This document shows positions 47,301 to 60,832 of a DNA stretch of 64,000 nucleotides, in pieces. Position 1 is the stretch's first letter. Every line of letters starts with the position of its first letter. A model generated the notes under the pieces. That model worked only from the letters and a program-made list of their open reading frames with translations, did no database searches and had not been told where the DNA came from. The stretch comes from Linepithema humile (lineage: Eukaryota; Arthropoda; Insecta; Hymenoptera; Formicidae): assembly GCF_040581485.1 (NCBI RefSeq), contig NC_090128.1, positions 620,001 through 684,000 of the forward strand, read 5' to 3'. The position numbers and the translations under genes are program-made.

Positions 47301-50300
47301 ATCAAAACAAGAAGAAAAAAAAGAAAAACTTGTTTATAAACTCGCGGTGCAGTAATATCGAAAAATAGCATGCGCTCGTGTCTCTTCCGTTGACTGTTCA
47401 AACCATTCGTGATACTTTTTAATGAAAATACGCTTTTATCAGAGAGAACGCGGAAACGTCCTGGACGTTTTTGATATTACCTTCGCGGCGAGCATTATTT
47501 TACAGCGCGGGCACGAGATGTTTGCTTTTAATGACGGCGTAGACAAACGTGCAGTCGGCGCTTTCGGCATAATCCCGAAATTGGAGTGATTCGTATAATT
47601 TCTCCACTTTTGAATGTTCCGCGAAATAGAATTTATCTCTGAAAACCCCCCCGGTGCGCCCGAAGCGGGGCAGCGGAGGACGGTCAATAGTCTCGAGGTA
47701 TAGCGCCGCCGACCGCAGTAACTATATTCCTGGGTGAGCAATTTAATTGCTTTCGTGGCATCGCGTCACGAGGGCTTCATGTGCCTCCATGTCTTCCCCT
47801 TTCCTCGTTTTTGCATCGATGAAATCTGACCGTTGAGCGAAAGCGACGATAATCTGGAGAGTACAACGGACACCGATATCGCAGCGATGATGATTGTCGA
47901 TTGATGACGTTCCATCCGAGCGCCGATTAATTGCTTTCGTCCCGCCGCCTCGTCGGCCGTTTGTTTTTCATTTCGCGTAAGTTGCTCGTAAAACGGGTTT
48001 ATCAATACGGCCCAAATATCTCAGCGAAAATGTCAATAATATCGAGCTACAACGACATCACCCGCGGGCACTACAGCGTCCGGGAAATAAAGGCGGATTG
48101 CCTTCGCCGGATTGAACAAAATGAAATAAAATTTACGATGCAGAAATATGTGTTTACATAAGCAGTAAGTTCTGTCGCATACTTTCTCGTAAATCGAGAT
48201 CGAGATAAATTCCAATTGTTCTTAATCAAGACAAAAGTCAGTCGAGTCACGCAAATATAAATAGATATTGCTTTATCTGTTAATTAATTTGAACCAAATA
48301 AATTGTTAACGCGAGTTTTAATTGTCAAGATGTTTACTGCCGGAATTGAGAAAAGTGCACTTTGAATTTGTTAGAGTTTTCGTTCAATAACAGCAAGTGT
48401 GTTTAATGTGGACACATGTAGCTTATATTATGTTGACCCGTAAATATGTGGACTAATCGCGGAAATGTGCATCACGACGACGCGTAATATCTAAAACGGA
48501 TTTCGGGTATTTGGAATTTCGCGTTTTCACCCGTGATCCATTCGTTCGGTAAAGCGCAGTATATTGCGAAACTATCGACATTCTCGGTTCTAAAACCGCG
48601 GCTGTGTGCGGCCGTCATATTGTAAAACGCGTCCGTATGCGCCGTATCATCGGTCGTATGATGTAAAACTACCAGGTGTAGCAATACGGAGGTGTCCGTT
48701 TGTTCAATTAATGGCGGCTCTTCAATCAAAACTCTGACCCAAATACGAATGTCCAATACGGTCATCCACTGTAATGTATTTTCTCATTAATAACAGTATA
48801 AAGTAGAATTAAAATGCAGCTGAATAAATTACAAAATTTTGCGATCCATTTTGCAAGTTACATAAGTGAGATCTCGATAGACATAGTGATGTAATATTTC
48901 TGATAAGGATATTTTTCAGCAGTCACCTATATTTTCAAATTATTTTAAATTTCAATATAGATTTTTAAATTATATTATATTGTTACTAAATTAATTTAAT
49001 TTTAATCTAATTTTTTAAAAATAATTATATATGCCCTATTTATTCAACTTTATCAATTTAGTATGCATTTCCTGAAACTTGGACGTCATACTTGCATTTG
49101 GGACAAGTCCGGATTTATCTTGTCCCCATTATGTACCTTGTTACACCTGATATTCTTACATCATACGCTGCCGGTCTGTGAAGCGCAAGTCGGATAAACT
49201 CGATGCAGTTATTATTTTACTGACTTCTTTGCTTATAATTATAACGCAGAGAAATCTAAAATTTTATTTTGCACACAAAAAACACATCTGAAAAATAGTA
49301 AAATTTTAAAAGTAAAGACGCTTTTTAAATACTTTTTACAAAGACAATTTTTAGAAATTTGTGAAATCCGAAATGTTCGTATTACTAGAAATAATAATTA
49401 ATAATAATTCGAGTACTTGTAATCCCAATGCAGTCCAATTCTGAGGATCTCCTCGGAACTGGGACTTTCAGAACGATCTTTACAAATCCGACTTTCTCGG
49501 TAAAATTGTACGATAATGTCAATAAATTCTAGATGTGTAACGCTGTAACCACAGCGGCCGCGGCACTCGCGGCGCACGCTAATTGCATCCGTCGCATCAA
49601 AACAAAGTCGTCGGTTCCCCTCGAGCGATTTGCAAAATGGGGCCAATGACCAAGCGAACGCGTAGTGTGGAAGCTCGCCAGTATCCCGAAATACGACGGA
49701 AGTACCATTCGCGGGTCAATGTTTTCCAAACCGGCCGTATACGCCGCACCGGCGAAGTTCCGGCGTGTTCTGCGCAGGGCGGCATGTTCATTGGGGACAA
49801 TAGGCTTGATTCTTAAATCAATTTTGAATGCCGCATTGGGATCTACAGAATCCCCAATTGGACGCATTTATATCTTCCGAATAATAGTACGAATTTTCTA
49901 AATGTTGCATGTTGCATATTAATACTCGAATCTGAATTTTCTGTGCGTGAGCGCGTGATGTACAATCCGGCGTATCGATTCGCACATTTACACGTGTGAA
50001 AAATGATTGTTGCAGAAGTTCTCGTTACGCCGAGACAAAAAGCAGCTTGCTCTTTACAGACGAACGCCGACGAAAGTTAATCAAACTTTAACATCGCTGT
50101 TTTCACGTCGCAATAATAAGCGCAACACAAATATTTTTTTATTTTTCCACTAACATATTAAATAAAAATTAAAAATAAAGTTATAATCACTAGTTGCTTT
50201 ATGAGTACGTAGAATACCGAAGATGCTTGGCACAACTGCAATAACACATAAAGCATATAAAGATGTGAGATAGTAGACGAAAATATTAATCCGACCCTGC

Positions 50301-53208
50301 GACGGATACACACGTGGTACATATGCACTCAGCACGCGTCTTCTCTTCTTTCGTATCTAAAGACTCGCCTCTCGTGAAAATCGTGCCGCTGAAGCAAAGG
50401 ACCAGCGAGAGAGTATGGTGCGACGCCGAGCGTCGGATGCGTGGAATTTAAAGCGCGCCCATTAAACTTCGTGCACAATGTTCAGATGACAGCGTTGAAT
50501 ATTGAAGTATCAAACTCTGGTCAATTTCAGTCCAGATATTTTCTGTCCAATGAATATAAAAGAGAAGTATGAATTGCAGCAAAATTGCAAAAGCTTTATT
50601 TGGCTGAATTATTACGTAATATGATTTTCACGAGTTGTGAGTCTACAGATGTGAAAGGATTTCATTATTCAGAAGTCGAATAAAAAAATCAAAAATTCAA
50701 AAACACATGTGAGAAAAAAGTCGAGATAATCACGGAATTATTTTTGAGTAACTCGTATGAAAACTGACGTTAGGTTGTCGGATGCGATTTTCACTCCGTA
50801 TCATGTTACCGTGGTAAACGGTATCATGATCGAGATCAACGGATAATGTCTAAAATTAATCCCGTACTGGTAACTGAGATGAATTGACACAGAGAAGTCA
50901 GACGATGTATAGAGTGGACGCTTTTCGGATGTACTCCGAGTTCGTGCTGCACCTGCCGGTCAATAAATAATGAGACTGGCTATTCTTAACGCAGTCGTTG
51001 CTTATCGATCGCTCGAGATGGCTTCGCCCTACAAATCCCACGAAACCTTTCGTCCTCCCCTCAGAGGACCGCGGCTGTTAACATATTACACAGAGGCTCC
51101 CGAGGCGTTAATTCTCGCGGTTGATCTTACATTGTGCACGGGGCTTAACGCCGATTCCGCCGCCCTTCCTGTCGCCGTACACGGCTAAGAGTCTTTAACA
51201 TTTGCGTGCAGCGAGGTTTCTAAGTCGCGGCTTAGATCAAAGTTCACGTTCGCCTCCTGGCCGATTGCAGGGGACGTGCTAGCTACAGTCGCTCGCAATT
51301 GCGGGGTAATAATCTGCCATGATACACGATTCGCGCGGGTGCGAGTATAAACTCGAAGCCATTTCTTATTCGTGGAAACGAACGTGAAATTACGGCGCAA
51401 AAATTGTTCGCTTCCGATTAACCGTAAAAATATGTCACGGTAATGCACGAGAATGTCGATAGAGCCGTAAATTTCGCTGAAATTTGCCGTTCGTCGGTCG
51501 AGATATCATGGTTGAAAAAGTGAGCTCTTGAAAACGATGGTTAAAGATTGTTTTTTACCATTTACTCTCGTTAACTCGTGGCTGGTTTGAAGAAATAATG
51601 TTACGTATATAGTATCATGCGCTAGGTCGAGACCTCATGAGGCCAGTTAAGGGTTAATTAGAGTTGCCGCAATATAACCTCTCTAAGTTTAATTCTCTTC
51701 ACAACGTTAAGCAACTGCCATGTGCAAACTTTTAATACCATGAATAGTGTTATTAAGCATCTTAAGTAAACTTGTTATTTTCTGCAAACATCTCGATATT
51801 GCGTATAGATATCTCCTGCGTATAGATATCAAATAATTAGGAGAATCCTGGAAATTACATTTGTTATAGTTACGTCGTTCTTCGTAGTAATGCAATAGCT
51901 CAAAGCGAATCGTTATATTATATGACACATAAATCTAACTAAATTTGGTCCACGTAAATAGAACGATTCATCGAAATTAATAGGATTTATTTCAAGCTTA
52001 TAAAGCTTATAATTAACATACGTTTATTCATTAACATATACATCTTCTTATAAAATATACAAATGTCTTATTAAAATTTCGTGTTCTAAAGATTGCATGC
52101 CTGCAGTGTAAAGTCATTCGTGCTCTTCGTAGTGAAGAAAATTACTCGCCGCGCGCAGCTAGCGGTAACTACTTTCTTGCTCGTGAATCTGTTTAAAAAT
52201 TAACGTCATTAAAGAGATGAAATAAAAGTGCGTGCGCACTGCGGTTCTTCACGATGCAAACATGAATCGCTCAGCATCCCCGCGCGTCCCAACGGACATC
52301 CACCCTCGGGAAAGGCGAACTTTCCCTTCGCGCACACAGGCCGCGCAGCCTCTCTCGTTGCGGTGTATAGAACAGCACGAAGCAGGACACATCGTCGACC
52401 GACACGACTCCGTCGTGATGTCCTGAAATATGTAGCGCCGGCGTCTGACGTTTGTCATTGTCCGTGCGACTAAGTTAGGTCGAGTTATCTCATCGTTGTC
52501 TGCGCCGCGCGCGCGAGCGCACGCGACGAGCGTCGCGTTCCACCCGGTATACCGCGTGATTTTCTGTGGTAATATCAACGCGAATCGAGAACAAAATTTA
52601 CATAGTTCTCCCCGAATATATCCCCCCCCTCACCCCCGACCCTTTCTCGCGTCCTGTCGCCGGTCGCTAACGAGCCGTAGAGCAGTCTTTTCAGAAACGC
52701 CGGCACCGTGTCGGGTGCGGACCTTTCCATTGGGGAAGCCTGCTGGTCTTTTCCCCGCCGCCCCCGCCAACCCCAGTGTCGCCGGAATGGTTGCGCGAAC
52801 TTTGGGGACCGTTACCGCGAATGGGTGTTCCTGCGAAGCTATACCTCGCGCCCCGAAACGTCTAATTAGGGTTCATTGTTATTTGCGCACGTATAGAGCT
52901 TAAATTCCGTCCGTAAGCGAGACGCTACGACCGAGATGCGAAAGCGCTTCCGTTGCACGATCGCCCTCCGTCTGCTTATCGCCTCTTCACGAGCGAACTT
53001 TCAAGTGCTACTTGAGCGATAAAAAGTATAAAGTATATACATATAACGTGTCCTTTTTTTATCCGTCCGGTTTGAATTCGCAGAAAATCAAGGGTGGAGT
53101 AAAAAAACAATCTACATCCGCTTTAAATTAAAAATAGATTAACGTATCCGTTTTTGTGGATGTTATTTTTATTATCCATTGTTTTGCAATAGACTGTTTT
53201 TACAGTTA
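44331..53208. other. Region without recognised genes
   Basis: Alternating AT-rich and moderately GC-rich sequence. GC-rich patches at 45.5-45.9 and 52.2-52.9 kb may be regulatory. A 32-codon ATG frame at 45804-45902 (MLRPWKRGLVNLASEQ...) and a 72-codon one at 50970-51188 are too short and featureless to call. No transposon recognised. Confidence 0.5.
45661..45724. repeat. GGC-rich block followed by a TG microsatellite
   Basis: Imperfect (GGC)n at about 45666-45690, then TGTGCGTA and an uninterrupted TG run at about 45699-45724, inside a GC-rich patch. Confidence 0.9.
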
Positions 53209-53513
53209 CAGTATGTCTAAAAAAAATGTAATTTTTTTATTACATTTATTTCAATAAATCTAAAAAAATATTACATATACTATGAATAAAAATGTCATAC
53301 GCGATCACAACTCGCTATTGTTGTCAATAACAGCCTGGCATCTCCGCATTATAGTAGATAGCATGCCATGAAGATGCTAGACTGATAACGATGGCGGATG
53401 GATGACTCACTCATGTGATTGCGTACTATATTTTTGCCTGTATTGTATTTTTTTAGATTTATTGGAATAAATTTAATAAAAGAAATACTGATTAGATTTT
53501 TTGAAACATAGTG
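53209..53513. mobile_element. Tc1/mariner-type MITE with TA target duplication
   Basis: Begins CAGTATGTCTAAAAAA and ends with the inverted counterpart TTTTTTGAAACATAGTG, each flanked by TA (53207-53208 and 53514-53515), as for Tc1/mariner insertions. Inverted similarity extends about 100 bp inward on both sides, including CAATAAATCTAAAAAAATA on the left and its complement on the right. The unique centre (about 53310-53405) has no coding potential. Confidence 0.8.
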
Positions 53514-53515
53514 TA

Positions 53516-56500
53516 CTTATTTGAAAAGACTTATTGTTACAATACAATAATGGCTTTCAACTAAATCATGAAGTATTTTTAAAAATTTATACCTTTCTTC
53601 CTATTTTAGCGAGCTGAGATTTTTCTTAAATCCAGGTCAGAAAAACGCGAAGCAGTTTCTAAAGCTGATTTTAGCCGAGCTTGACAAGCTGAGCAAATTT
53701 CACATTATACGACAGTTTTACCGATGTTCTATTCAAATCGTGTTAGCCGAATGACGCGAATAAAACCATTTATAGAATTTCATTGTAATAACTCTGATAT
53801 CGTGCTTATGTAATGTCGATATTCGATTTTGTCGCACCTTTCGACAATTTATTGTGTTTGTAAAACAGTTTGTATTCATAATTTCTCGCATCAAATTAAT
53901 GTAACTTTAGAAAATATTCTAGGAACATAAATTGATCGCATTTTGTACTTTTCTTCTCAAATTCTCTTAATCGTTATTGATTAAGAAAAATGTATTGTAA
54001 TTTTATTATATTTAAATATATATAAAATTATATTTATAAACAATTTCTTTCGTTTCTTCTGTTATCCTTTCTGTTATTTCCTCGCTTAACATCAACACAT
54101 ATCTAATTAACAATATTATCTCTGTTGAAACTCATCTAATAAGGAAAATTTATCTATAGCGCTTTAAATATTTAACCTAGAGATAAGTTTATCGTTTGAG
54201 CGAAACGGATATAAAAATTATGATCACATCGTGTCATGTAGAAAACTGTTTGCAATCGTGTTTGCGGCTGGAAAACATGTTGTTTACATAGATAGTATCG
54301 GTAAGATTTTCTATTTTTCCTCTTTTCTGCTTGTCTACAATTTTTCTGTCCTATCTACATATTGCGCTTAATGTTGCATTTATGCTGCTGTAAAAATGTA
54401 CTAATGGATAACTCTGCGCTTTAACGTCGCGGCAAGGCAATGTAATTCTGATGAGATCAGCGAGATAAGTTTCGCATGATGTTTGTGCAATCAGCTGTAA
54501 CGCACATACGATTACGACCGCTTGTAGTTTCCCGTGTCTCCTTCACATGCTTGATAAATTAGAGGCTTTTGTGCTTGTAATGATTATTAATGAGGGTTAT
54601 GAATCTTCGCGGTTATTCGGTAAAACACGGATGTAGGGTCGCGCATGGATAAAAAGCTGACTTTACCATAAGGACAAAAAAGACGACAGCTCGCGGAAAC
54701 GTATGATTTAACGTGCAATTTTTCTGTGCATGTTACAGATAGAAAGTGGCTGCTACAAGTCTTATCAAGCAGAATTGTTAGTGCCTTTCGCGTTAAGATA
54801 ACACGAGATTAATAATAGAAAATATGTATGCTTCAAGGTACACAATAATTTCAATCTACATAAATATACTTTAATTTAATGATTTCATCAATATTGAATT
54901 TAATGCCATAAAACATTTAAAACTCTGTACAACTTTGCACAAAATATTTTTAAACATAAAAAAAGATTTTAATGCTTTCCTGTACAAGAATACGTAATAC
55001 ATGAGATAATCAATACCAAGTGTTTTCACATATTTCTGATCGAAATAGAGAAGAAGATTAGCTAAACACAACCGCATGTAAAATCGGAGATTTCTTTCCG
55101 CCGTTGCTTGGGATATTTGTGTTTTTTTTTTTTCGAGTGCAAGCGCCGCGGGATACGCGCTAACGTCGAAGGGCTACAGCGGACTACGCATCCATACTAA
55201 TTAGAAGTGCGCCCGCAATAGGTCAATAACGGGCCCAGGGGTGGGCTGCCAATATCGAGGGAAATCTCTCGTCGGGTCGGTAACACAATGAGCAGGGGTG
55301 CTATCGAGGGGTGGAGGCACAATGAGGACGAAAGAATCGAAGCGAGAACGTCGACAGTTACGGGACGAGGCGCAATTTTGTAAATAGGGAGTGGCCACAT
55401 CGGAATTATTTCAGGCGCTACGATGATTCAATCGAAGGATTTTATAGCCGGCAGCTGCGAATCTCGGTAATGGAAGCGGGAGGACTGGGGACGGCGGGGA
55501 TAGCGGGGGAATTTAACTGCTGTCTAAGCACCGTGGAGGATATCAACCACCGGTGTTATCTCGCGGACGATTTACGCGAGCGAATAACGCCCCGACGATC
55601 GCCGTGACGGCGGAACGCTTGTTTTATCACTGCCCATTATCGCCGTTACTTACTCGCGGCCGTTCGTTTAAGAGAAGACTGTGAAACGCAGTAAATCACG
55701 TATCGGTTTCAGTCGAGTCAATTTCATCTCAGATGAATTGCATATTGGTCGCACTGAAGAATATCAATTCAATGAGTCGTTATCAAACTATCGAGTAATG
55801 CGGATAAAAATGAGCGTTATCTCACTTCACAAACGTGAAGTTTTAATGCTGAAGTTTTACATTAATGATATGAACCCACTTCTATTCTGATTCTTACATT
55901 TCGTTCTAATTTAAAATAGATGCTCTCCGAATAAAATTGGAATGAATAAGATATCGTTTTGTTTATTATTAAGCGGACATATGACACTTTTTGAAAACGT
56001 TCAAATAATAAAATTTTAAATATTAATTTCCAACACTGAAAAAGGTCAATAATTAATAAATTTTACAAATATGAAGAAGAGAGACTGCGCTTTACAATTT
56101 AGAATTATTATTCGAAAAAATCATAGCAAATGTCAAATATAATAATGTTTAGTTATCGCATTTTATTAAATATTTTAATTTGCGGAAGAAAAAACTTTTT
56201 TATATTTCGTTTAAAGCTAGAAAAATGCCGGCAGTTTTACATATTTATTAAGTAAAAATCGTTTCAAAATTAATCAAAAATGTTCTGATGAAAATTTAAT
56301 GCAGTAGAAGCCGGACAATATTGCGTTATCGATTTCGCGGGCAAGCGTGTTCTCGCGAGAGTACCGCGAATTTCGCAAGCGGCAGAAAAGCAGGAACGAC
56401 CTATTCAGCACGCTCGATGCCGGAGCGTATTTTTCGGATTGGTCGCAGCGGACATATACGTAAATCGTCAAGCCGGAGCTACACATGAGCCGCGGGCGTT

Positions 56501-58977
56501 TTACATATCCGCCGAGTATTACAAAGTTAGTCGCGCCATATGGTGTCGATGGCGCGCAAAGGGTTATGCTGGTCCTTGAGACTCCGGCCGCGCACAGTCC
56601 TTCACCTTGGATCTCGACACCGCTGCTCGAGACCATTACAGGAAGATCCCGGAGCCCCTTTTGTCCGGACCATCGGCGTTCTTTACATGCGTTTCACAGT
56701 CTGCCGGTGTGCGCTACCGCGGTTTCTCCGACAACGTCTGTCGCAAACGGCGCCGTCCGAGACCATTCATTTCGGAAGACACTGCAGACAGAAGGTACAC
56801 GGGCTCGGAAATTTTAATGACTCGTCGCAACGCCCTCCGATTGTCATCCGTCCCCTCACTGTATGCACAATGCAACGGCGTGACGGCGTAAAATGTTACA
56901 AAGATATTTCTTAACACGTTCGAGTCAAAGAGAAGACATTCGTCTAAAATATTCAACTTATCATCCCGTATAACGTATTATGTAAGCGGCTTGAATAAAA
57001 TTCTAAATAAATAGTTGCAACTTTGAACTGTTTTTATCAGAGATTTTGCGTACTCGCATCTACCTTCTTTGCCTCAAAGCTGACAAAGGTTTTGAATATA
57101 AAAACAAGTCTTTAACTACAACACTTAAAGTAACTTTTAAAATAATTATTCTGTATTGTATATTTATAAATATTATTAAAATAATAACTGTTTTATTAAT
57201 ATTAATAGTCAGATAGAGAAACTATTTCTGCTGTAATTTATAAGAAGAGTTTTAAATATGGTTTTTCTCAAAGTTTGTATAGTCCACAACAAGCTCCGTT
57301 TCTCACTGGCATCTTCCTAGTTCGCGTCCAAAGATTATGGCATTACACTTTTTATGTCTCACGCGGTTTTCTATACTCCGCGTAAATCCTGTTACGTATA
57401 TGCTTTTCAAGCACACGTCGAGGGATAGCTTATCTAGCTCATGCGACTTTTCCAACGGAATAAAAAAATTTTTGAAACCGAGAAGCACAAGTGGGTCGTC
57501 GCGATACTCGCTTGATCCACTTTACCCTTAATGTCGTAATATTGCTCAAAGAATAAGAAGCTTGGCGAACAAAGTAGACGTGGCGTGTTTTGCAACGACA
57601 CGCCCTACCTCTATTTCTTCTCAGTATTTAAGAGCTACTGGTATAACGTGGCAGCTTGTGCATTTAGCATCGAGATTTTACATTTAAAAAAATTGCATAA
57701 ATGTTGCGAAATGTAACCTCGCTTAAAGTTCAAAGGTAATTTGTTATTTTAACTCGCAGAATATACCGATAATGTAGATAATATGATGACAGAAGAATTG
57801 GGACAATGAGAAATGAAAAAGTTCTGCGCCATGGATTTTTTAATATTGAATATTATTATAGCAGAATTTAAAGGAAATAATCTCTCGAAACTTTCTGCGA
57901 GGCAATGTCATAAAATAAGATCGAGTTTTCCGGAACATGCTGCAGATAATAGTTCTACCTTACGTTTCAGTTAATTCGTCGGGACTTTTACTTTAACTGA
58001 AATTTAATTCGGTTTTTGCAAATAAAATAAAAATTAAGTACAATATTTATATATTCAGTGTTTCTGTACAATTTGAATTTTTCACGTGAAAATTATACTC
58101 GCACTTTAAATATTACATTTCCCCATTTCCTTTTCAACAACGCGCGTGTAATAAAATACGCGTGTGCAATAAAGTCGGCGTGGTAGATTGAAGTATAAAT
58201 AAAATGTTGCATTAAATTTTGTTTCTACATGCGCGGAAGTTATTTAATACGATTATAAAATCGTCGTGTACGCAAAAGCAAAGTGACAACGTTGACGCAC
58301 AATTCCGTCGAGTCATTTATTCCGTTACGCGAAATATATCTCTTGCGCCGTTTGAATTTCGTATATTCAAATACGTGCTTCTGCGCTCTCTTTGAAATTC
58401 CGGCATATTTATTCTATCGAATGGAAATATTCTCTCGCGCATCAGAAAATCGCGAGCATGACATCCAAGCAAATCTGAAGCTATACTGACTTCTAGATCA
58501 AAAATTTTAATATAAAATATTTCTACCGTGAAGTTCCGAGCACTTAAGATTGCAGTTCGACAGAAACACGTATCTCATGTCGAAAAATTGGAGCAAACAA
58601 ATAATAGGTCCATACATATATTTTCTTGCTTTTTTTGTTTAGCATCAATTATATATATTTATTTTCTTTCTCTTATTCAGTGCCACTCATTTATCTAAAG
58701 CGAGTTGAATTATGAATGGAACATTAATCATTTGCTTCCTGACGAAATCGCGCAGCATATTAATAAATTGGTTCTATTTGTTTATCATTATCTCTTATTT
58801 AAAAGTTTATTAAATAAAGCTTGTACTTGTTTGACTCACCATAAGTAGAAGCTGCGATGTGTAATAGTCAGCAAATACCTGCAACAAAATAATACACTCT
58901 TTTTATAGAAAACATTTTGTACACGAATTTAAATTTGCATTTCATTTAAAGAGACACTTTCACAATATTTGCCCATA
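53516..58977. other. Region without recognised genes
   Basis: AT-rich with GC-richer patches at 55.1-55.7 and 56.3-56.9 kb. In the latter, three overlapping plus-strand frames stay open together (56485-56914). One starts with ATG (56485-56817), but no motif is recognisable and the simultaneous openness argues for base composition rather than coding. Confidence 0.5.
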
Positions 58978-59131
58978 AAAATTTTTTATTCTCCGCAGCC
59001 TGTTTTTTGTTTCACAGAAAAATGGAATAAACTTGATAGATACTATAGTCGTAAACCTAACGATTGAACTCAACGCAGATCAATTGAGATAGATTGGAGC
59101 TGCTGAGTAAACTAGATATATACGATAAATT
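58978..59131. repeat. Direct repeat, copy 1, left of the tubulin-like fragment
   Basis: Matches 59801-59967 in the same orientation: shared blocks include TGTTTCACAGAAAAA, ATAGTCGTAAACCTAA, GATTGAACTCAACG and AAACTAGATATATACGATAA. It ends within a few bases of the tubulin-like open frame. Confidence 0.8.
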
Positions 59132-59135
59132 ATAG

Positions 59136-59405
59136 CGTGCGGATAAAAGCGTTGTTGAAAAATGGGAACGCGGTGAAGATCAAAGTAGCATCGATCACGG
59201 TATCAAAGAAACGTGTGGAAGACGGGCGATCTTCCGCGGCGGTATAGTCTTTATGATATATTCTCTTGTCTCTGATGACACGGCTTTGCCCAAACATCTG
59301 CCGGGTCCCAGCGTGTTCATTGATTTAGAGGAGACGGTCGAGTTGACCGATGGCAGGTTGCTAACCCATCACGGACATCCTTCCATCAACATTGTACGAG
59401 CATAA
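59136..59405 (+). pseudogene. Alpha-tubulin-derived fragment
   Basis: An 89-codon open frame without a suitable ATG, ending TAA at 59403-59405. From SIDHGI to HPSINI it follows the N-terminal part of alpha-tubulin (about residues 23-93). The spacing of 29 residues between HGI and KH is exact, PKHLPGPSVFIDLEETV parallels the conserved KHVPRAVFVDLEPTV, and the HP of HPEQLI is kept. Sequence is otherwise strongly diverged, residues before and after are unrelated, and no other tubulin exon was seen nearby. It is a decayed fragment or, less likely, an exon of a divergent gene: ATT|GTACGA could act as donor at 59394. Confidence 0.65.
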
Positions 59406-59800
59406 CAATGAGAAATATATGGCTCACGCGCTACACAAATGCGTGACTTGAACTTTTGGGACTGCAGATAATTCCAAAAGATAAATTGATATAAAATATT
59501 TTGTTTATACTTTGACTTTGTCAATGTTTTTCGAATAATTAATTCCCATAATTTGCAAAGTTATATAACACTTTTTCGTGAATTGGAAGTATTGATTATA
59601 TCATTTTTAATATACATAAAATAATTTTTGTTTTTTTTATATCATGTCTGGTACGTCGAAATGCTTTGTAATTTTATTAATTGTGTTTTGATCTCCAGCA
59701 GAAATAAATCCAAAACGTATAAATACTAAATATTACTAAAAGAAAACATTAAAATTATTATAAAAAATATGATATTCTCTATTGAGAAAATTACACGTAT

Positions 59801-59967
59801 AAATTTATTGTTCTTTGTAGCCTGTTTGTTGTTTCACAGAAAAAAGGAGTAAACTCGATAGATACCATAGTCGTAAACCTAATTGAACTCAAACCGATTG
59901 AACTCAACGTAAATCAATGGAGATAAATCGGAGCTACTGAATAAACTAGATATATACGATAAATTAA
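59801..59967. repeat. Direct repeat, copy 2, right of the tubulin-like fragment
   Basis: Second copy of 58978-59131, about 820 bp downstream, with an extra internal duplication (ATTGAACTCAAAC then ATTGAACTCAACG). Together the two copies bracket the tubulin-derived fragment. Confidence 0.8.
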
Positions 59968-60832
59968 TAATACAAATTAAATATACTGCATATAACAAAA
60001 AGCTTTGAAGATTTGATGGGAAATAAATAAGAACAATCATTGTTACATTGTTATTACATTGAGGAATAGGTGGAAAAATTTATCTTCAAATTCCCATTAG
60101 CCGTTATCAACGTGGCAATTATTATGACAAACGGTGAAATTTAATTTCAACTAATGTCGTATTTACTAAGCCAGCAACGCTGACAGTACGCCGTTTTTCC
60201 GTGCAGCTCCTAATTACCAGATGTCGTGATCCTAATGTTCATCACGAACTTGGTCATTACACGTGCGAGCAAAGCCAGCGTAATTTCTTTTGCTCCTCGA
60301 TCTCGTTTAAAATCGCGCGAATTACGTAGTCTCTCACGACGAGAACTGCGTCAAACGTCAAGCGATTCGATACTTTACTTGAATTCTTTTTACACGTGTT
60401 ATTTTTTAGCGATATCATAGCAGCATGCCTATATCGCCGCGTTTGAAGCATAGAAATAAATGGAAGATGACGTAGCGCAAAAAGTGAATCGAGTCTCGTG
60501 AAAACGAGATTCTTCGATTCTTTTTACGCGAACTACTTTTCAGTGATGTATATTTCCGCAGATGCATGATATCGCATTCGAGAAGATATAGACGTACAGA
60601 AGATTCTTCAGATACCAAGAAGTGATGTAGATAGATGTGTTAGGTACACGATCGTATTATTTATTAATAATTGTAATAAGATGTCTAGACATTGTATTTT
60701 AATTTTAATCTAGCAAGTTCGAATTTACAAAACCTGTGATAAAAGCCATTTCAACAGTATCATTCTTTCATTAATAAAAAAGAACTCGTAAAGTTATTAT
60801 AAATATTCGAATATGCACTGCTACTGTCATAT
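59968..60832. other. AT-rich region without recognised genes
   Basis: Nothing certain. On the minus strand, 60209-60122 reads TVSVAGLVNTTLVEIKFH before a stop and follows a possible acceptor (GTAATTAG). It could be a 3' exon of the peptide candidate at 60833-61090, but the splice phases do not fit. Confidence 0.4.

Noticed and set aside
47454..47470. 17-nt palindrome AAACGTCC-T-GGACGTTT
   Set aside because: Short enough to occur by chance in 64 kb, and no supporting context.
56485..56914. Three overlapping plus-strand frames in a GC-rich patch
   Set aside because: Simultaneous openness of all frames points to a stop-poor composition; no motif in any of them.
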